A stretch of DNA of 64,000 nt from Atriophallophorus winterbourni (Eukaryota > Platyhelminthes > Trematoda > Plagiorchiida > Microphallidae): the NCBI GenBank assembly GCA_013407085.1, contig JACCGJ010010816.1, forward strand, positions 1-64,000, written 5' to 3'. The notes under the pieces were generated by a model. That model was not told the origin of the DNA, did no database searches, and saw nothing but the letters and a program-made list of their open reading frames with translations. Positions 20,392-31,930 of the stretch are shown piece by piece. The translations under genes and the position numbers were made by a program. Every line of letters starts with the position of its first letter. Position 1 is the first letter of the stretch.

Positions 20392-22228
20392 TCACGCCCG
20401 TTGGTTGGTGAAATTCATGTGTTGCATTCTTGTCCATCGTGTTTTCATTGGTCCATAGGTTGTAGCCAATTGGAGCTGCTGGTTAATAGATGTCGTTGTT
20501 GAGTGCCACGCTTCGATGAATTCTCGCGCTCGTCGGTTGTTTTCTTTAGCCAAAATCCTCGCGTTGTCCCAATCGAATTGGTGTCCGAATTGATCAACGT
20601 GTATTGAAATCAGTGACCTTGGGTCGTGCCTTCGTACAGCTAACCGGTGTTCGTGTATTCTTGTGCTTAGCTTGCGGCCGGTTTGTCCGATGTAGTTCTT
20701 CTCGCAATCTCTGCACGTAATCTTGTAGACAATATTCGATTGTTCTTCTTTCGCAACTTTGTCTTTCATATTGTTGAAGTGGTTGCGTAATGTTGACACG
20801 GGTTTGTGCGCGACCTCTATTCCAAATGGCCGAAGGACCCGAGCTGCGATTTCTGATATATTCTGCACATACGGAAGAGCGCGTCTGACTCTGTTTTCAT
20901 CATTGTTTCTTTGCTGGGTACGGTTGAACTTGTTGCGTAGTACGAAGCTTCTTGGGTATCCATTCTTCTGGAACACTTTGAACAGGTATTCTTCTTCTTG
21001 TCTTCTCAGTTCCGGCGTGCTGCGATGTGTTGCTGCTCTTTTGAATAGGGTTCTAACGCAACTGCCTTTATGGCTGGTTGGATGCTTACTGTGATAGTTC
21101 AAGATTTGATCTGCCATCAGCTTCAGTTTCTCTGGTGAATTGGATTCCTCTGAATACACAGTTCAGTAGTCGATGTGATTCGTCCAGTTGAGTTCTTTTC
21201 ATGATCACAAATGTGTCGTCCACATAGCGGATCCATAACTTTGGCCGTATTATTGGTAGAGCGATTCGTTCCAAACGTTGCATGACTGCTTCGGCAATTA
21301 GGCTGGAAATCGGTGATTCCATTGGTGTTCCTCGAATCTGCTCGTAGATTTTACCATTGAACTTGAAGTGTGTTTGAAGGCACAGCTCGATCAATTCCAT
21401 CAAACTATCTCGTGTTAATCGATTTCCGCTGTGGTCAGTTCCTTTTTCGTCGAGCAACGCTGATACGATTTGCTTTGCGAGTGTTTGATCGATTGATGTG
21501 AATAACGCCGTTACGTCGAAAGAAACCATTATTTCATCTTCATCGATCCTCACATTCTTCAATTTCTGGAGAAATTGTTCTGCAGAATTGACGGCGTGTT
21601 CCGAGTCTGTCACCAGATATAACAGTTTTCTTCGCAATTCTTTCGATAACTTGTAATTCGGTTCTCCGGGTAAGGAAACGATCGGGCGTAATGGAATATT
21701 CTCTTTGTGTATTTTGGGTAATCCGTAGAATCTCGGTATAGTTGAATCTTCTGGCTTCATTCTTGTTTGTTCCATTCCATTCAGTTGACTCATAAACTTT
21801 AATTTCTTCAAAGTTGCGTTGATTTTGTTTTCAAGTCGTTTGGTCAGATCTTCGTTCATTTGTCTGTATGTTGTTGTGTCCTGGAGTAGTTGTTCAGCCT
21901 TTTCGATATAATCTGCCTTGTTCATTACCACAGTCGTTCTTCCTTTGTCGGCAGGAATGATAACTATGTTTCTGTCTTGTTTCAATCTGTTCAAAGCGTT
22001 GGTTTCCTGTTTATTGAGTGTGTTATGTTCCAAGTTCCTGGTGAGCGCAGGTACAATTCGTTGGCGGACTTCTTCTTGTGCGTCTTCTGTCAAAGTGTGG
22101 CATTTCAGTATTGAATCCAAATTAGCCACGAATTCAGTATGATCGGCGTCTTTCAAATTGAAGTTAAGGCCACGTGCGAGAATTCGTTGTTCTCTGTCAG
22201 GGGTCTGTCGGACAGGTTCTTGACCCAA
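20392..22228 (-). pseudogene. Penelope-like RT and GIY-YIG protein, broken by 83-bp deletion
   Basis: The N-terminal part (22228-21086) has IPADKGRTTVVMN, FYGLPKIHKENIPLRPIVS, MVSFDVTALFTSI, GTPMESPISS and the catalytic YVDDTFVI. The 83-base loss then shifts the frame. The second part (from about 21115) carries FKRAATHRSTPE, NIVYKITCRDCEKNYIGQTG and the HEHR motif of the GIY-YIG nuclease. The Gly of GTPMGSP is Glu here, which by itself is likely to harm polymerase activity. Homologue of the less damaged 50230-52149. Confidence 0.9.
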
Positions 22229-22611
22229 GGTTCGCCGCTGGTGATATCTTGGCGGGGGGTAATAATTCGGAGTTTGTTTGTTGTGGTCTTTACTTCAAAG
22301 CTCAATGAATGCATGAGAAATCATGTGCCAAATGACTGTCCATATTTACTCTCGAAAACTTATAAGTTTTCGCTCCATACCTGTGATTTTCGTTAAGATA
22401 TTTTAAGTTCTGAGTTCTAAACTGTGTGACGCCGGGCGCAAGGCAGATAAGTGAAGGTACATTCGAAACATGTTTCCGCATATAAATCGAGCATCTCTAT
22501 TCTGTTCAAGTTGTTATTTAATGCGACAGAATTGAGTGTCCACACACGGAGTTAATAATAAGATGGTGACATTTCATTAGAGGAATTTGAATGAAACCAT
22601 ACTCCGAAGAA

Positions 22612-22765
22612 CCAAAATATTGTGGTGCTCACATCTCCATCACTTACATATCACTACCGGTTTCTGGCTGTTTGCGTCATCAGGTGGCGACAGTAAGATC
22701 AAGTTCAGTAAGTCTTAAGTCACTGATAAAGTGGTAAACAAAGTTTGACTTATATGCAACTGTTA
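22612..22765 (-). repeat. Short dispersed repeat, copy 4 (minus)
   Basis: GTGGTGCTCACATCTCCATC, CACTACCGGTTTCTGGCTGT, GCGTCATCAGGTGGCGACAG; a nearly complete minus-strand copy upstream of the Penelope-like element. Its minus strand has CTGATGA, short stem, GAAACCGG. Confidence 0.75.
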
Positions 22766-22854
22766 AATCGGGTTTCTACACAGAACCACGCTGTTCAATT
22801 AGAGAATCATAAAGTGATTACTGGCCAAGCGTTCAAAACGCCTATAAAAAACAA

Positions 22855-22995
22855 TATGTTGTGTTGCTCACATACCCCGCACTTACACATCACTACCAGT
22901 TACTGCCTGTTTGCTGTCAACAGTTTGAGACAGTAATATTATGTTTATTGAGACGTAAAATAATGGTATAGTGATAAACAAAGGTTTAGTTGAAT
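22855..22995 (-). repeat. Short dispersed repeat, copy 5 (minus)
   Basis: Begins GTTGTGTTGCTCACATACCC and includes CACTACCAGTTACTGCCTGT. More diverged; the CTGATGA core is lost (CTGTTGA). Lies just before the A2 promoter module. Confidence 0.7.
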
Positions 22996-23019
22996 GGCAC
23001 AGTTAAATTTTAAATTTTT

Positions 23020-23298
23020 CGATAGTAATGCTAAAGATTCATATTTTATATTGTAAAAAATGTGAATCATTCCTACAAATTCACGATCTTCTAAATCACA
23101 TGCAGTTGGCATCAGTAGTTTTCACAAATCATACCCTCCCACGCAGATTTCATTAGACCTCATAGTTATCACGTTCCGCCACACGCACACTCCTTAATTT
23201 TACTCAAAGTTTGATACCAATCAGCGAAACTCAGACGCAGACCAATCAAATACTTGTATAAATACTCCTTTTACCCCGAGGAAGCAGAATTGCAGATA
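23020..23298 (+). promoter_or_regulatory. Type A gene promoter (A2): two CCAAT boxes and TATA
   Basis: Same module as before A1, with CCAAT at 23217-23221 and about 25 bases further on, and TATAAATA at 23257-23264, again exactly 42 bases before the ATG. Confidence 0.75.
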
Positions 23299-24245
23299 AT
23301 GGCTCCTCCTGTGTTGCGAATTGCGTACTTGGTTAATGTGGTGCTCGGTATTCTACTGGCATATTCAACGTTGTTATTAAATAACACCATCCGCGGTAAG
23401 TTTGTATTATTATCACCCTTTTGGTCACATCAATTTACCATCAATAATCACGGAATTAATTCGTTGTACAATATGCTGATTATGATCGCTCCTTATTTCT
23501 TGTTAACTTGAATCAGATACATCCAAACGAACTACCGAGCAACAAATCGTTCTTGCGTTCAACTGCATCGCAATCATCTTGCTAGTTGTGGCTGCCATTC
23601 TACTCATCCTCTTGTTCGTCAGGTGTAGCGAGCATTGGCGTTCTGTGATGGCCGTCAATTTCGTTCTGGTTTTACTATCCCGTAAGTAATTGACCTGTTA
23701 TCGATCGACTGAATAGGATTTTGCAACCACGATTGTTTTAATAATGAAAATATCACCGACTTTGAGCTAATTGCTTCGACGTTTTTTAATATATAATGCA
23801 CTCATGCGAGCAATAGCTGTATTTCGGCTCAAATCGTTTTATAAGTCACAATTTGAGTTTAGTTTTCTATGCATGACACCGAGTGTACATGCAAGTTGCA
23901 ATTGCAGGTAACTCTTCTTAACCGCAGCTACACACAAACTAAAACCCCAAAGGGTTATACTGCAAGAATACAAACGCTTCAATTCACCATAATCTCTCCG
24001 GTCAAACAAAACAAGGGTAGAATAGGGATTCCTTCTAAATTATACAATTTTGACTGTACATTCCTGATCAGTTATAATCGGCTTCCAATTTCTTACTCAC
24101 AGTGATATCGTTCGCGTTGGCTGCTGGATTCGCGTATGGTCCTCAACTCCCGAGTTATCCAACATGGCTGTTTGCCGGCGCTTGGGTGATGATCATGTGT
24201 ACCTTCGTTGCAATGGCTTTCTTGTGCATCAACACAGATTATTAA
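23299..24245 (+). CDS. Small four-transmembrane protein, type A, copy A2 (three exons)
   Basis: Exons 23299-23395, 23517-23681 and 24103-24245 give 134 residues. Exon lengths (97, 165, 143) equal those of A1, with the same phase-1 introns. About 30 positions differ from A1, mostly in segment 1 and loop 1 (NNT sequon, TIRD then TSKRTTEQQ). GPQLPSYPTWLFAGAW and the C-terminal CINTDY are unchanged. Unlike A1, intron 1 (121 bases) has an in-frame stop, so retention would end the protein after loop 1. Function unknown; probably a surface or vesicle membrane protein by topology only. Confidence 0.82.
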
Positions 24246-24305
24246 AAATAACTTGCGGAGCATTTCTAATTCTTTTCTTATTCAATGCATGTAAATTTAT
24301 TTATA

Positions 24306-24311
24306 AATAAA
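24306..24311 (+). terminator. Polyadenylation signal of A2
   Basis: AATAAA 61 bases after the stop codon. Confidence 0.7.
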
Positions 24312-24469
24312 CGAGATATATTTGAATCTGTGATTACAATTGACCCTTACAGATCAACAATATTTGAACAGAATTATTTTTTACTAAATTTGCTTGGTTT
24401 AACTAAAGAAAGAATGGGCATGGCTAAATGTTTGTGAGAAGAACCAATGAACCTAATAACGTGATTATC

Positions 24470-24648
24470 GTTGTTCTTTGTAAGAACCCTATCCAACAGC
24501 GGCATACAAATATAATTTTTTCTACAAATTTACCACTATTTAAAAGCCAACTGAACCTGAATTTTCTGTATCCACCTAATGATAGAAAATAGGTAGAAAT
24601 CCTTAGTGGTGTGTAAGAGATGGGGATGTGAGCACCAAAAAACAGTGA
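24470..24648 (+). repeat. Short dispersed repeat, copy 6 (plus)
   Basis: AAGAACCCTATCCAACAGCG to GATGGGGATGTGAGCACCA. Occupies the same place after A2 as copy 1 does after A1, so it predates the A gene duplication. Core diverged (CTAATGA). Confidence 0.72.
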
Positions 24649-25085
24649 TCATATTTCATTCCGTCGAACAAATAAGATTATAACATTAGCAATTTATCAC
24701 AGCAATTGTAGCATGTATATCTACCATTTTCGGAACCAAACAGAGATTCAAACTTCACGTAGTATTAGGAAACATTTTCACTGACAAGGAACAAAAGTAG
24801 AAAAGCAAAGACAACGGCAAAATATTTGTCATTTCATGGTAATAGATTCAAAATTCAAGATTGGAAATATATGATTGAAAAAGGAAGCAATATTCAATAA
24901 CCAATGGGTTGAATACAAGTGCAAAAGAAGGTTGTTGGCCCCCTTCGGTAATCGTCCACAATATTGTTTCATCATGCTCCTCAGCTTTTAGGATGACGGA
25001 ACAGTCTTATTCAGGAGTTACAATCACAATTGCAGCGACCACTCCGATAGCCAATACGCGTTCGATTGGTTTCCGTTTCATCCCA
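24649..25085. other. No gene seen; A2 downstream flank
   Basis: Homologous to 7506-7966. Contains a short ATTCAAAATTCAAGATT tail-like repeat at about 24845. No coding signal. Confidence 0.55.
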
Positions 25086-25450
25086 AAGGCGTGATCTGCG
25101 TTCAGCAGCCAAGATCTGTATTTGCTCCACCCCAGCTTCTAGAGGATGTTTTACTCAATGCCTCAAATGTGAGCGGTCATGTGAAGGTGCTGTTTCAAAC
25201 TTGTAGGGACACTGCCAAGAGCGTTCATATGTTTTGAAAAGTCATTGTACCGAAAGTATGGTCTGCTTAATGGTCAACCTCAAGTTTTCAACTCACCATA
25301 GAGTAGATCTTTCGGAATACAACCATTTTCCATTCTCTAGAGGTGGCCAAGCCACCGCAGGCGGCGCTGTGGTAGTTGAGTGAACATGCTCTTAAGACCA
25401 GCTTTTAAAAGCACTTCAGCATTAGTCACTTTGCCTATCCACGATATGTG
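25086..25450 (-). mobile_element. RTE-1 LINE 3'-end fragment after A2
   Basis: Same fragment as 7967-8332. A recognisable piece on the minus strand reads RRLRWLGHL and TNAEVLLKAGLKSMFT. Confidence 0.78.
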
Positions 25451-26075
25451 CGCGAAAGACACCTCAACCCACAGCACAACGCTGAAATTAGAATTCTTAA
25501 ATCCGAAGACAAACCGTGCACACAATAAAGCAACCGAGTTTTAGATGAATTACAAAAGAATATTTTGACCGATAACCTGATTGGAACAGGAAAAAACCGC
25601 GGGTCAGCATCTAGTGCATGGTGTACAATTGGGCTGGTCGAAATGGCCAATGTAACGATCGCACGTTTAATACCACTCAGGATGAAATCTCACTGCAAAT
25701 CTATGAAACGCGACGAGAATCGCACAGGCGGAGATGCTTTCATTGTGCTTAGAAAATCCGCTGATAACAGAACGGCTTGCTTGAGACTATTTCCATAAAA
25801 CCTAATCAACAATTTTCTATTTTTGAACTATTTGGTTCTTAGTGGGGTTGGGGTTAGAACGTGGCAAACAACAGTAGACATATTATCCACGGGTTGAGTA
25901 CCGTCAACATAATAAATGCCGGTTTTAAACCTATGCAACACATGTTGTGGTTTGTAGAAGTTTCCATAGGGTGCACGATTACAAAGAGATTTCCTGGATA
26001 TTAATAAAAGCCTGCTATGACTGTGAATAATGAATGTATTCATTGGATTTTTTAAGAAAATGTTATTGTAAAATC
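25451..26075. other. No gene seen; spacer between A2 and B
   Basis: Homologous to 8333-8884. Short frames only; none supported. Confidence 0.5.
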
Positions 26076-26470
26076 ACTTTAATTCAATTCAATTCAATTT
26101 AATGGTCTAAAAAGCACATAGCTTTACGAAAACCACAGAATAATATGGGAATTACGAATAACATAGGTGGTAAAAACTGTATTTGTTTCTTCACTGAGCA
26201 GTTCAGGAATCAGGTAAAAACCCATTGGCAGAAATTGTTTTCAACCGGATGGATGGGGTAAAGATATATGGTTTACTTTGATGCATGGCTTCAAAGTTTT
26301 ATGGTGCAGAATATATATAATGCAAGATTATTTGACGATATGTATCAAATGTATTGTCGATGGAATACACTTTAATTGCCACTTACTCAGAAGGAAATTC
26401 CACGTTTCGTGTAAATTCAGATTGTTTGGCTTGATAAATATTTCTAATTTAAGAATTTCATAGTAAATTG
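26076..26470 (-). mobile_element. CR1 LINE 3'-tail insertion
   Basis: On the minus strand a 3' untranslated region ends in TTTAGACCATT followed by repeated TTGAA. The same end is seen at 32227, 55985 and 61364, so one CR1 family left several 5'-truncated copies. Inserted in the spacer before gene B; absent at the matching place after A1. Confidence 0.75.
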
Positions 26471-27223
26471 TGCTTAGTGATTTTTTCCTCGAATTTCATT
26501 ATAATAACACAACAAAGTAGTCCACCCAAGATTAAAAATAATTATTTTTATTTAAACTTCAACTAATGTGAAAATAAGCATTAGACTCATGGTGCTGATG
26601 TATCGATCATACAATTGGGGCAATACAATGTTAATTCGAATATACCAACAGTTTAGACTAAGCCAGTCAATCGAGGTTTGGTTTGAAGCCACTGCTTGAT
26701 AGAGTTACATCAATCGAACCGAAATAGAAAACCACCGGTTGATGTCAGGTCAAGTTCAGAGACCCTCACTAAAAGCATATTTAATAATGCTAATATAATT
26801 CGCCTGTTACTTTTTCCGCCATTATTACCATGATACGTGTAATAGTGTGTTTTGGTTATCATAAAAACATACTTTCCGTCATGTGAAAACTAACATTTAG
26901 AACGTGGTTCCGCTTTACCTATCATATGATTGTGTGCTCAAGTAAGCTATCACGAGATAACCAAATTGATAAAAATTCCAGAACCTTTGACTTTAATGGC
27001 GGCCACCCACGTTCCGATATTGGCAAGAATGATTAAGTGTGTGCATGTGAGCACAACAAATGTATAGAATAAAAAACATTTTTCAGCATCACGTATTTTG
27101 TTAAATATGTTTCAAAACGCATACGTGTCAGGGGATGTGCATACAACCACTCGTTCACATGACATGTGAAATTAGAGAGAATAAATTGCACTAATTTCAC
27201 GGCTCTTTACATTTCGACAAAGC
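26471..27223 (+). promoter_or_regulatory. Type B gene 5' flank
   Basis: Shared with the dead B exon flank (8885-9631) and unit 2 (56500-57318). No clear TATA box at the A-type distance; AATAAATT at 27180-27187 lies inside the dyad described next. Confidence 0.6.
27154..27200 (+). promoter_or_regulatory. Overlapping palindromes upstream of gene B start
   Basis: TTCACATGACATGTGAA (27154-27170) is a perfect 17-bp palindrome holding the E-box-like CACATG and CATGTG. It overlaps GTGAAATTAG (27166-27175), whose exact reverse complement CTAATTTCAC lies at 27191-27200. The ATG follows 24 bases later. Both are kept in unit 2 and broken in the dead copy. Confidence 0.65.
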
Positions 27224-30200
27224 ATGGGAGGTTCGTTTCGATTTGCCTATCTTTTCACTGTGATCGTGGCGCTTATTATTGCATGTGTTGCACTGGCTGA
27301 GAATCCCAAATCAGGTATGTATACTCCGTTTTAAATAGGACAGATTCACCGTTAGAACAATAAGATATATTTTTCGATCCGCTCATTTCAGCGTTAACAT
27401 TTCCATGTAAATTTATAAACATACGAGAAACATTGATCGTTAATTACATGTATTAATTTCACATGTCAGTTAAAATGTTCAACCGGTGGGGCGTATTAGG
27501 CAATAATAATAATTGTTAATCCATTTTCATGATTAGTATTTCGTTTTCAATACAATTGTTCATTTCTTTGAGAAATTAGAAACTGGAAAACACATGATTA
27601 CTTAAAAAAAATTTGCCTATTGATTCAGCGGTATCAAAACACTAGTTAAGAATACTCAAACAAAGCAAAGATGTTCGTTTTCGATAGTTTGTTCACTTCA
27701 AAACATTCGTTAACCTTGATAAACTTCGATTGCATGTTAAAAGAAAAAGGAATGGATAGTGAGCTCAAAGAAAATTCGAAGTTCAATGATCTTCAAGGTC
27801 GGTGTACAAGCGCATCTAGGGTAGGCTAGATAGGTTTCTACAAATATCTCGCCACTGATTTATTCTGCCTAAAGATGACCATTCAAATATTGATTGCAAT
27901 GACACATCACCATCCGCTTTCGTCGGCATTGAGTTCCATGATCACTGAACAATAAATGATGCAAAGACTAGTTCTGATCAAGTTCATAAAACAATCGACA
28001 TATGTAGATATTAAACCAGTCTCTAGCATTTCCTAGATTGACTTAATTCGATGCCATAATTTTCTGAAAGACAAACACAAAGGCACTCAATTGCACCATT
28101 CTTCCAAGATGAGAGACGTCATCTTCGCACGATGAGTATGCACTTTAAAGTAGCAGCCGGAGGTGTGATCTGCGTTCAGCAATAATGAGCTTATATGATC
28201 TTCCTTGGGTGAACATAAGGCTTACACCGCGAATGACGCCGTATTGTCGTGTTTAACGATTACGTTTGTGACATCATTTTGTATGCTACAAAAACATTCG
28301 AAATACTCGCATTCGTATCGCGCGGAATAAACATGTCATGCTATACAACGAACACCACATATAACACCGTGTCCCTGGCTTTTATGTTCAATCTTATTCC
28401 ATCTGTTTTCTGTCATTTCTCACACCTCAATCTCTCTCTTTATTCCACGAAGCGTTCGACACGCAAAACCGCACGCTCGATGAAATCATCATCATCGCAT
28501 GCAATTGTGTCGCGCTGACACTTTTGTTCATCGTGGCCGTATTGATCTTGGTACTGTTTTTCAAACTGGGCAGAGGGTATCGTCGTGTGATGATTGCCAA
28601 TCTTGTCCTGGTACTGATTGCACGTAAGTGGTTCATTTGCTAATGCGTTCAAGGTCGCTAATAAGACGCAAACTAAACCATTTCGAATGTGATGCATGCG
28701 TTTAGAAAAAAGGTTTTCAGAACAAAGTATAAAACTTTTATATACATCTCTCAACGAATTGCATTTTCACAGTAACCTTAAAGTTGATTTTCTTTATAAT
28801 AAAACTAAACAGTGTTCTATCGATCCGTGTAATAATGCACATGTTTATATGCTGTTGATTGATTTCACGTTCATTAGTTCACTCGAAAGAGTATTTTAGC
28901 ACTTTTCAACAAGCAAGCATCTGGCTGAAGGCTATAACTGGAAAGAAATTTTCAACTTAATAAACATATCGTGAAGCCTAAATTCTTTTTCAATAATCTT
29001 CATTAAAATCGTAGCAGCCTTGTCAGATATCCACTTCGCTGTAATGTGGTCATCACGAGATAAATAAAATTGTTACCGAAAATTCAAAGGAAATTACGTA
29101 ATTCAAGGTAATTCAAGGTTTTTAATGGTCTAAAAAGCAACAAGCTTAACAACAACCATAGGATGGTAAAAATTGGAATTTAAGTGTATAAACAATATAA
29201 GAACATAGATTAAACAGTATATAAGTGTTCTGGAAACGAATAATGCAATAAAAATTTGTCTTATTTCGTTTTAAAGTCATACAAGTTAGTGGCGTGAGCA
29301 ACGGTTGAAGTTAAACTGTTCGAAGTAAAACAGACACGGACAGAGTAAAAATACCTTCTACAGTTCAGGCGGGAATGGGGTACGACCAGCACATATTCAT
29401 GGGTCCGATAATTCCTCGTATCCCTTCGCGTGAATAAATCCTGTAAGGGATGGTTCGGGGTATGGAATGTTTTGTAAAGTAAGATAAGGTCTCCTCTGAT
29501 TCGTCGATAGGGAAAATCGAACAGATTCAGTTGAGCTATCCTTTCTTTATATGGTTTGTTTCGGATGCTGAGAACTAGTTTCGTTGAGCGGTGATAGATT
29601 CGCTGCATAAGTTCCACATCCCTCTTGAGCCACGGAGACCATGACTGCACACCGTATTCCATGACTGGTCTCAAGTATGTATTCATGATCCTTGGGAATA
29701 TCTTGGGCGAAAATTTCCCAAATACACGTTTGAGTAGATTTAGAACACGTGTTGCTTTTTTAAAGGCACTGTTAGTTTGAAGTGATGTTTTTAAACTGGA
29801 GCATATCCAGACACCCAAATCTTTTTCTTCACTGCAATTTTCAAGGACATGCGAACCTATGTGATATGTGAACTAAACTCGATTCCCCACATTCATGATC
29901 CTGCATTTGTTGAAGTTAAACGGCAGTTTGTTCTTCAACGACCAGCTGTGAAGCGTATCAAGATCCTTTTGTAATAGCAGACAGTCTTCTGGACAACGAA
30001 TACTGCGCCAAATCTTTATGTCGTCCGCAAATAACGAAATGTTACATCTAACAATGTGTGAACATTTCAAGTCAAGTATCGCGGTCTTCTTCTTTCTCCC
30101 ACAGTCCCACCTAATCTGATTATACTTTCCATTTTTACTTGCGTTCTCTACGCTTCACCCAAAAATGTTTATCGGTCTCCTATTTAATGATGTTCTACCA

Positions 30201-31397
30201 ATCCGTAGAGCTATTTGGATCATTTCAAGATCGAAGGGTGTTTCGTGGGTTTAATTCGAGAAAAACGATCGTCACCTCTGTCAATACAGCAGACTAATGA
30301 AGGAGAAGAAAAAGAAAAAGAAGAAGAAGAAAGGGAAGAAAAATGAAAATAAAAGTAGTAAATGATGATGATCAGGAAGGAGATGATGGTGGTGAAAAAG
30401 ATGAAGAATAAGAAGTAAAAGCTGAGAAAGAATAAGAAGAAATTAGCTTTATACTTATACACGAATTTTCAGCAACTACTATAATTCCACCAAAAATTTA
30501 AAACATTGATCAATAGGTTCCAACATCAAGTGACAATATATCGACTGAAAGATGTTTCTTATCCGTATTAATTGATAATTTCCACATATGATCCAGTTTA
30601 TTAACCAATGTCATAACCAAAAGTGTTGGTACAAACGTTTTACAACAATTGGCCGGATATCTGGTTAAGCAGCTAAAAGATGTTTCAATTTTAAATTTTG
30701 CTGAAAACTTGAAACTAATACTTATATACCAATGTAGCGTGGTGATCACATCTCCATTCCATACACACCACTACCGGTTTCTGGCTGATTGCGTCATCCG
30801 GTGGAGACAGTAAGATCAGGTTAAGTGCGCCTTGTCTTACTTATGTAGTTTTTTTTATATCTTATCTCACTCTCGTTGTAAAATTAACTCAAATGCTGAG
30901 AATTTGAACCCGAGAAAAGCCTTAAGCTTCTTCTTCATAAACCACCAGGAGTTCCAAATTTAATAGGAACGTAATACGCTGATCTCAAATTCACGGTGTA
31001 TCTAGAATGTTACATCTCATATAATACACAGATCAAGATAATCGTTTCTTGTAAATTCGTTGGAATACGTGCAAGATTTATATTTAATTTTTATGATAAA
31101 AACGCATCAAAAATTGTCCCTTTATGGTTCTACCCTAATATTTCCCGCATTGGTCACGAGAAGGTATTCCGTATATCTAAATATATGTTGGTCTGCTATC
31201 AAAATTTAAAATACATTTCTTCTTTTTCAGTTCTCTCGTTTGCCATAGCAGCTGGATTCGCCTACAAAGTTCCGTTAACCTCAAACATCCTCAGACCGAC
31301 TTACGCCGCTTGGCTTCTAAGTGGATCGTTGGTTATGGTTGCGTGCACCTTCGAGGCATTCAGCTTCGCAATCTCTGAATCAGAAAGTTTTTATTGA
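27224..31397 (+). CDS. Small four-transmembrane protein, type B (three exons)
   Basis: Exons 27224-27314, 28453-28623 and 31231-31397 give 142 residues; introns are phase 1 with GTATGT and GTAAGT donors. Membrane segments lie at about residues 7-26, 44-69, 75-98 and 113-132. Loop 1 has an NRT sequon (AFDTQNRT). KLGRGYRR lies between segments 2 and 3, where A has RCRAHWR, and the tail is ESESFY. Shared with type A: the CN-C/I-A motif in segment 2, VM-x-x-N in segment 3 and LSFA-x-A-x-GFAY after it. Intron 1 (1138 bases) is ten times longer than in A. Intron 2 carries a CR1 fragment in this unit only. Function unknown; clearly a paralogue of A. Confidence 0.82.
29095..30055 (-). mobile_element. 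CR1-like LINE 3' fragment in intron 2 of B (unit 1 only)
   Basis: On the minus strand: DLDTLHSWSLKNKLPFNFNK and ISLFADDIKIW (30070-29873; catalytic FADD kept), then YLRPVMEYGVQSWSPWLKRD and HRSTKLVLS (29818-29261), ending in a tail with a repeated CCTTGAATTA at 29095-29125. About 958 bases absent from unit 2. It lies opposite to the gene and away from the splice sites. Confidence 0.87.
30296..30445 (+). repeat. Polypurine tract in intron 2 of B
   Basis: About 150 bases almost free of pyrimidines for long runs on the plus strand, rich in GAA and GATGAT. Could form unusual DNA structure or act as a splicing enhancer-like tract; nothing in the sequence proves either. Confidence 0.75.
30728..30830 (-). 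repeat. Short dispersed repeat, copy 7 (minus) in intron 2 of B
   Basis: GTGGTGATCACATCTCCATT, CACTACCGGTTTCTGGCTGA, GCGTCATCCGGTGGAGACAG. The head end is lost. Confidence 0.7.
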
Positions 31398-31453
31398 GCG
31401 AGATGAAAAAACGATGACACTGGTGTTAAAGTATTTGTATTTGATTTTAAAAA

Positions 31454-31459
31454 AATAAA
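31454..31459 (+). terminator. Polyadenylation signal of gene B
   Basis: AATAAA 57 bases after the TGA stop. Confidence 0.7.
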
Positions 31460-31747
31460 CTTTTCTATTTCAATTACGTTGATTAATAGATAGTCTCGTT
31501 AAGTTGTGTACAAGTCACGCAAAACACTGACGAAAGCGAAATGCTTTCCAATTTAGCAGCATCTGGTGAATCCAGATCATATTGTGTATGGACAAAGTAA
31601 AAAATCCTGAAGTGCGTTCCAAAAATGGTTTACAGAGTGTTTTCATCGTACTGAGACACCGCAACCTACGCTGACTTGGTTGTATCTTGAATCATGAATC
31701 TTGAATCTACATCATGGAAAATACTTCTATTCCGAATTGAAATCAAG

Positions 31748-31876
31748 ATGGCAACCATTGAGCAGTTCGCAATTTCGGTGCAAAAACGTTTGCCAAATGA
31801 TTTGGAAAATTTTGGCATTGCGATCACGAGTAGGGAGAACTTGCTCCGGATCACTTACTTAGAAGACACTTTCTAA
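31748..31876 (+). CDS. Short open frame, possible start of a gag-like protein
   Basis: Forty-two codons starting MATIEQFAISVQKRLPNDLE and ending LEDTF. The charged, helical start resembles the N-terminus of some retrotransposon gag proteins, but there is no zinc knuckle or other proof. It is cut off near 31930, where a copy of the 4326 segment begins. Identical in unit 2 (60885-61013). Confidence 0.25.
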   Translation: MATIEQFAISVQKRLPNDLENFGIAITSRENLLRITYLEDTF

Positions 31877-31930
31877 AGTGTGATCTGAAAGCTGGAAAGA
31901 GCGGATGCAGCTCTCGGTCGCTGGCGCCGA

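Larger units (their letters stand above)
20286..22320 (-). mobile_element. Penelope-like retroelement, unit 1 copy (damaged)
   Basis: Reverse transcriptase plus GIY-YIG endonuclease on the minus strand, followed by a hammerhead motif (20343-20286). Compared with unit 2 it lacks 83 bases near 21112, has a G-to-E change in the GTPMGSP block, and shares an N-terminal frameshift near 22190. Confidence 0.9.

Noticed and set aside
28440..28754. 104-codon minus-strand frame across B exon 2
   Set aside because: Antisense to exon 2, whose plus-strand frame has matching splice sites, phase and membrane segments.
30220..30462. Phe-rich 80-codon minus-strand frame
   Set aside because: It is the translation of the complement of the polypurine tract, a composition artefact.
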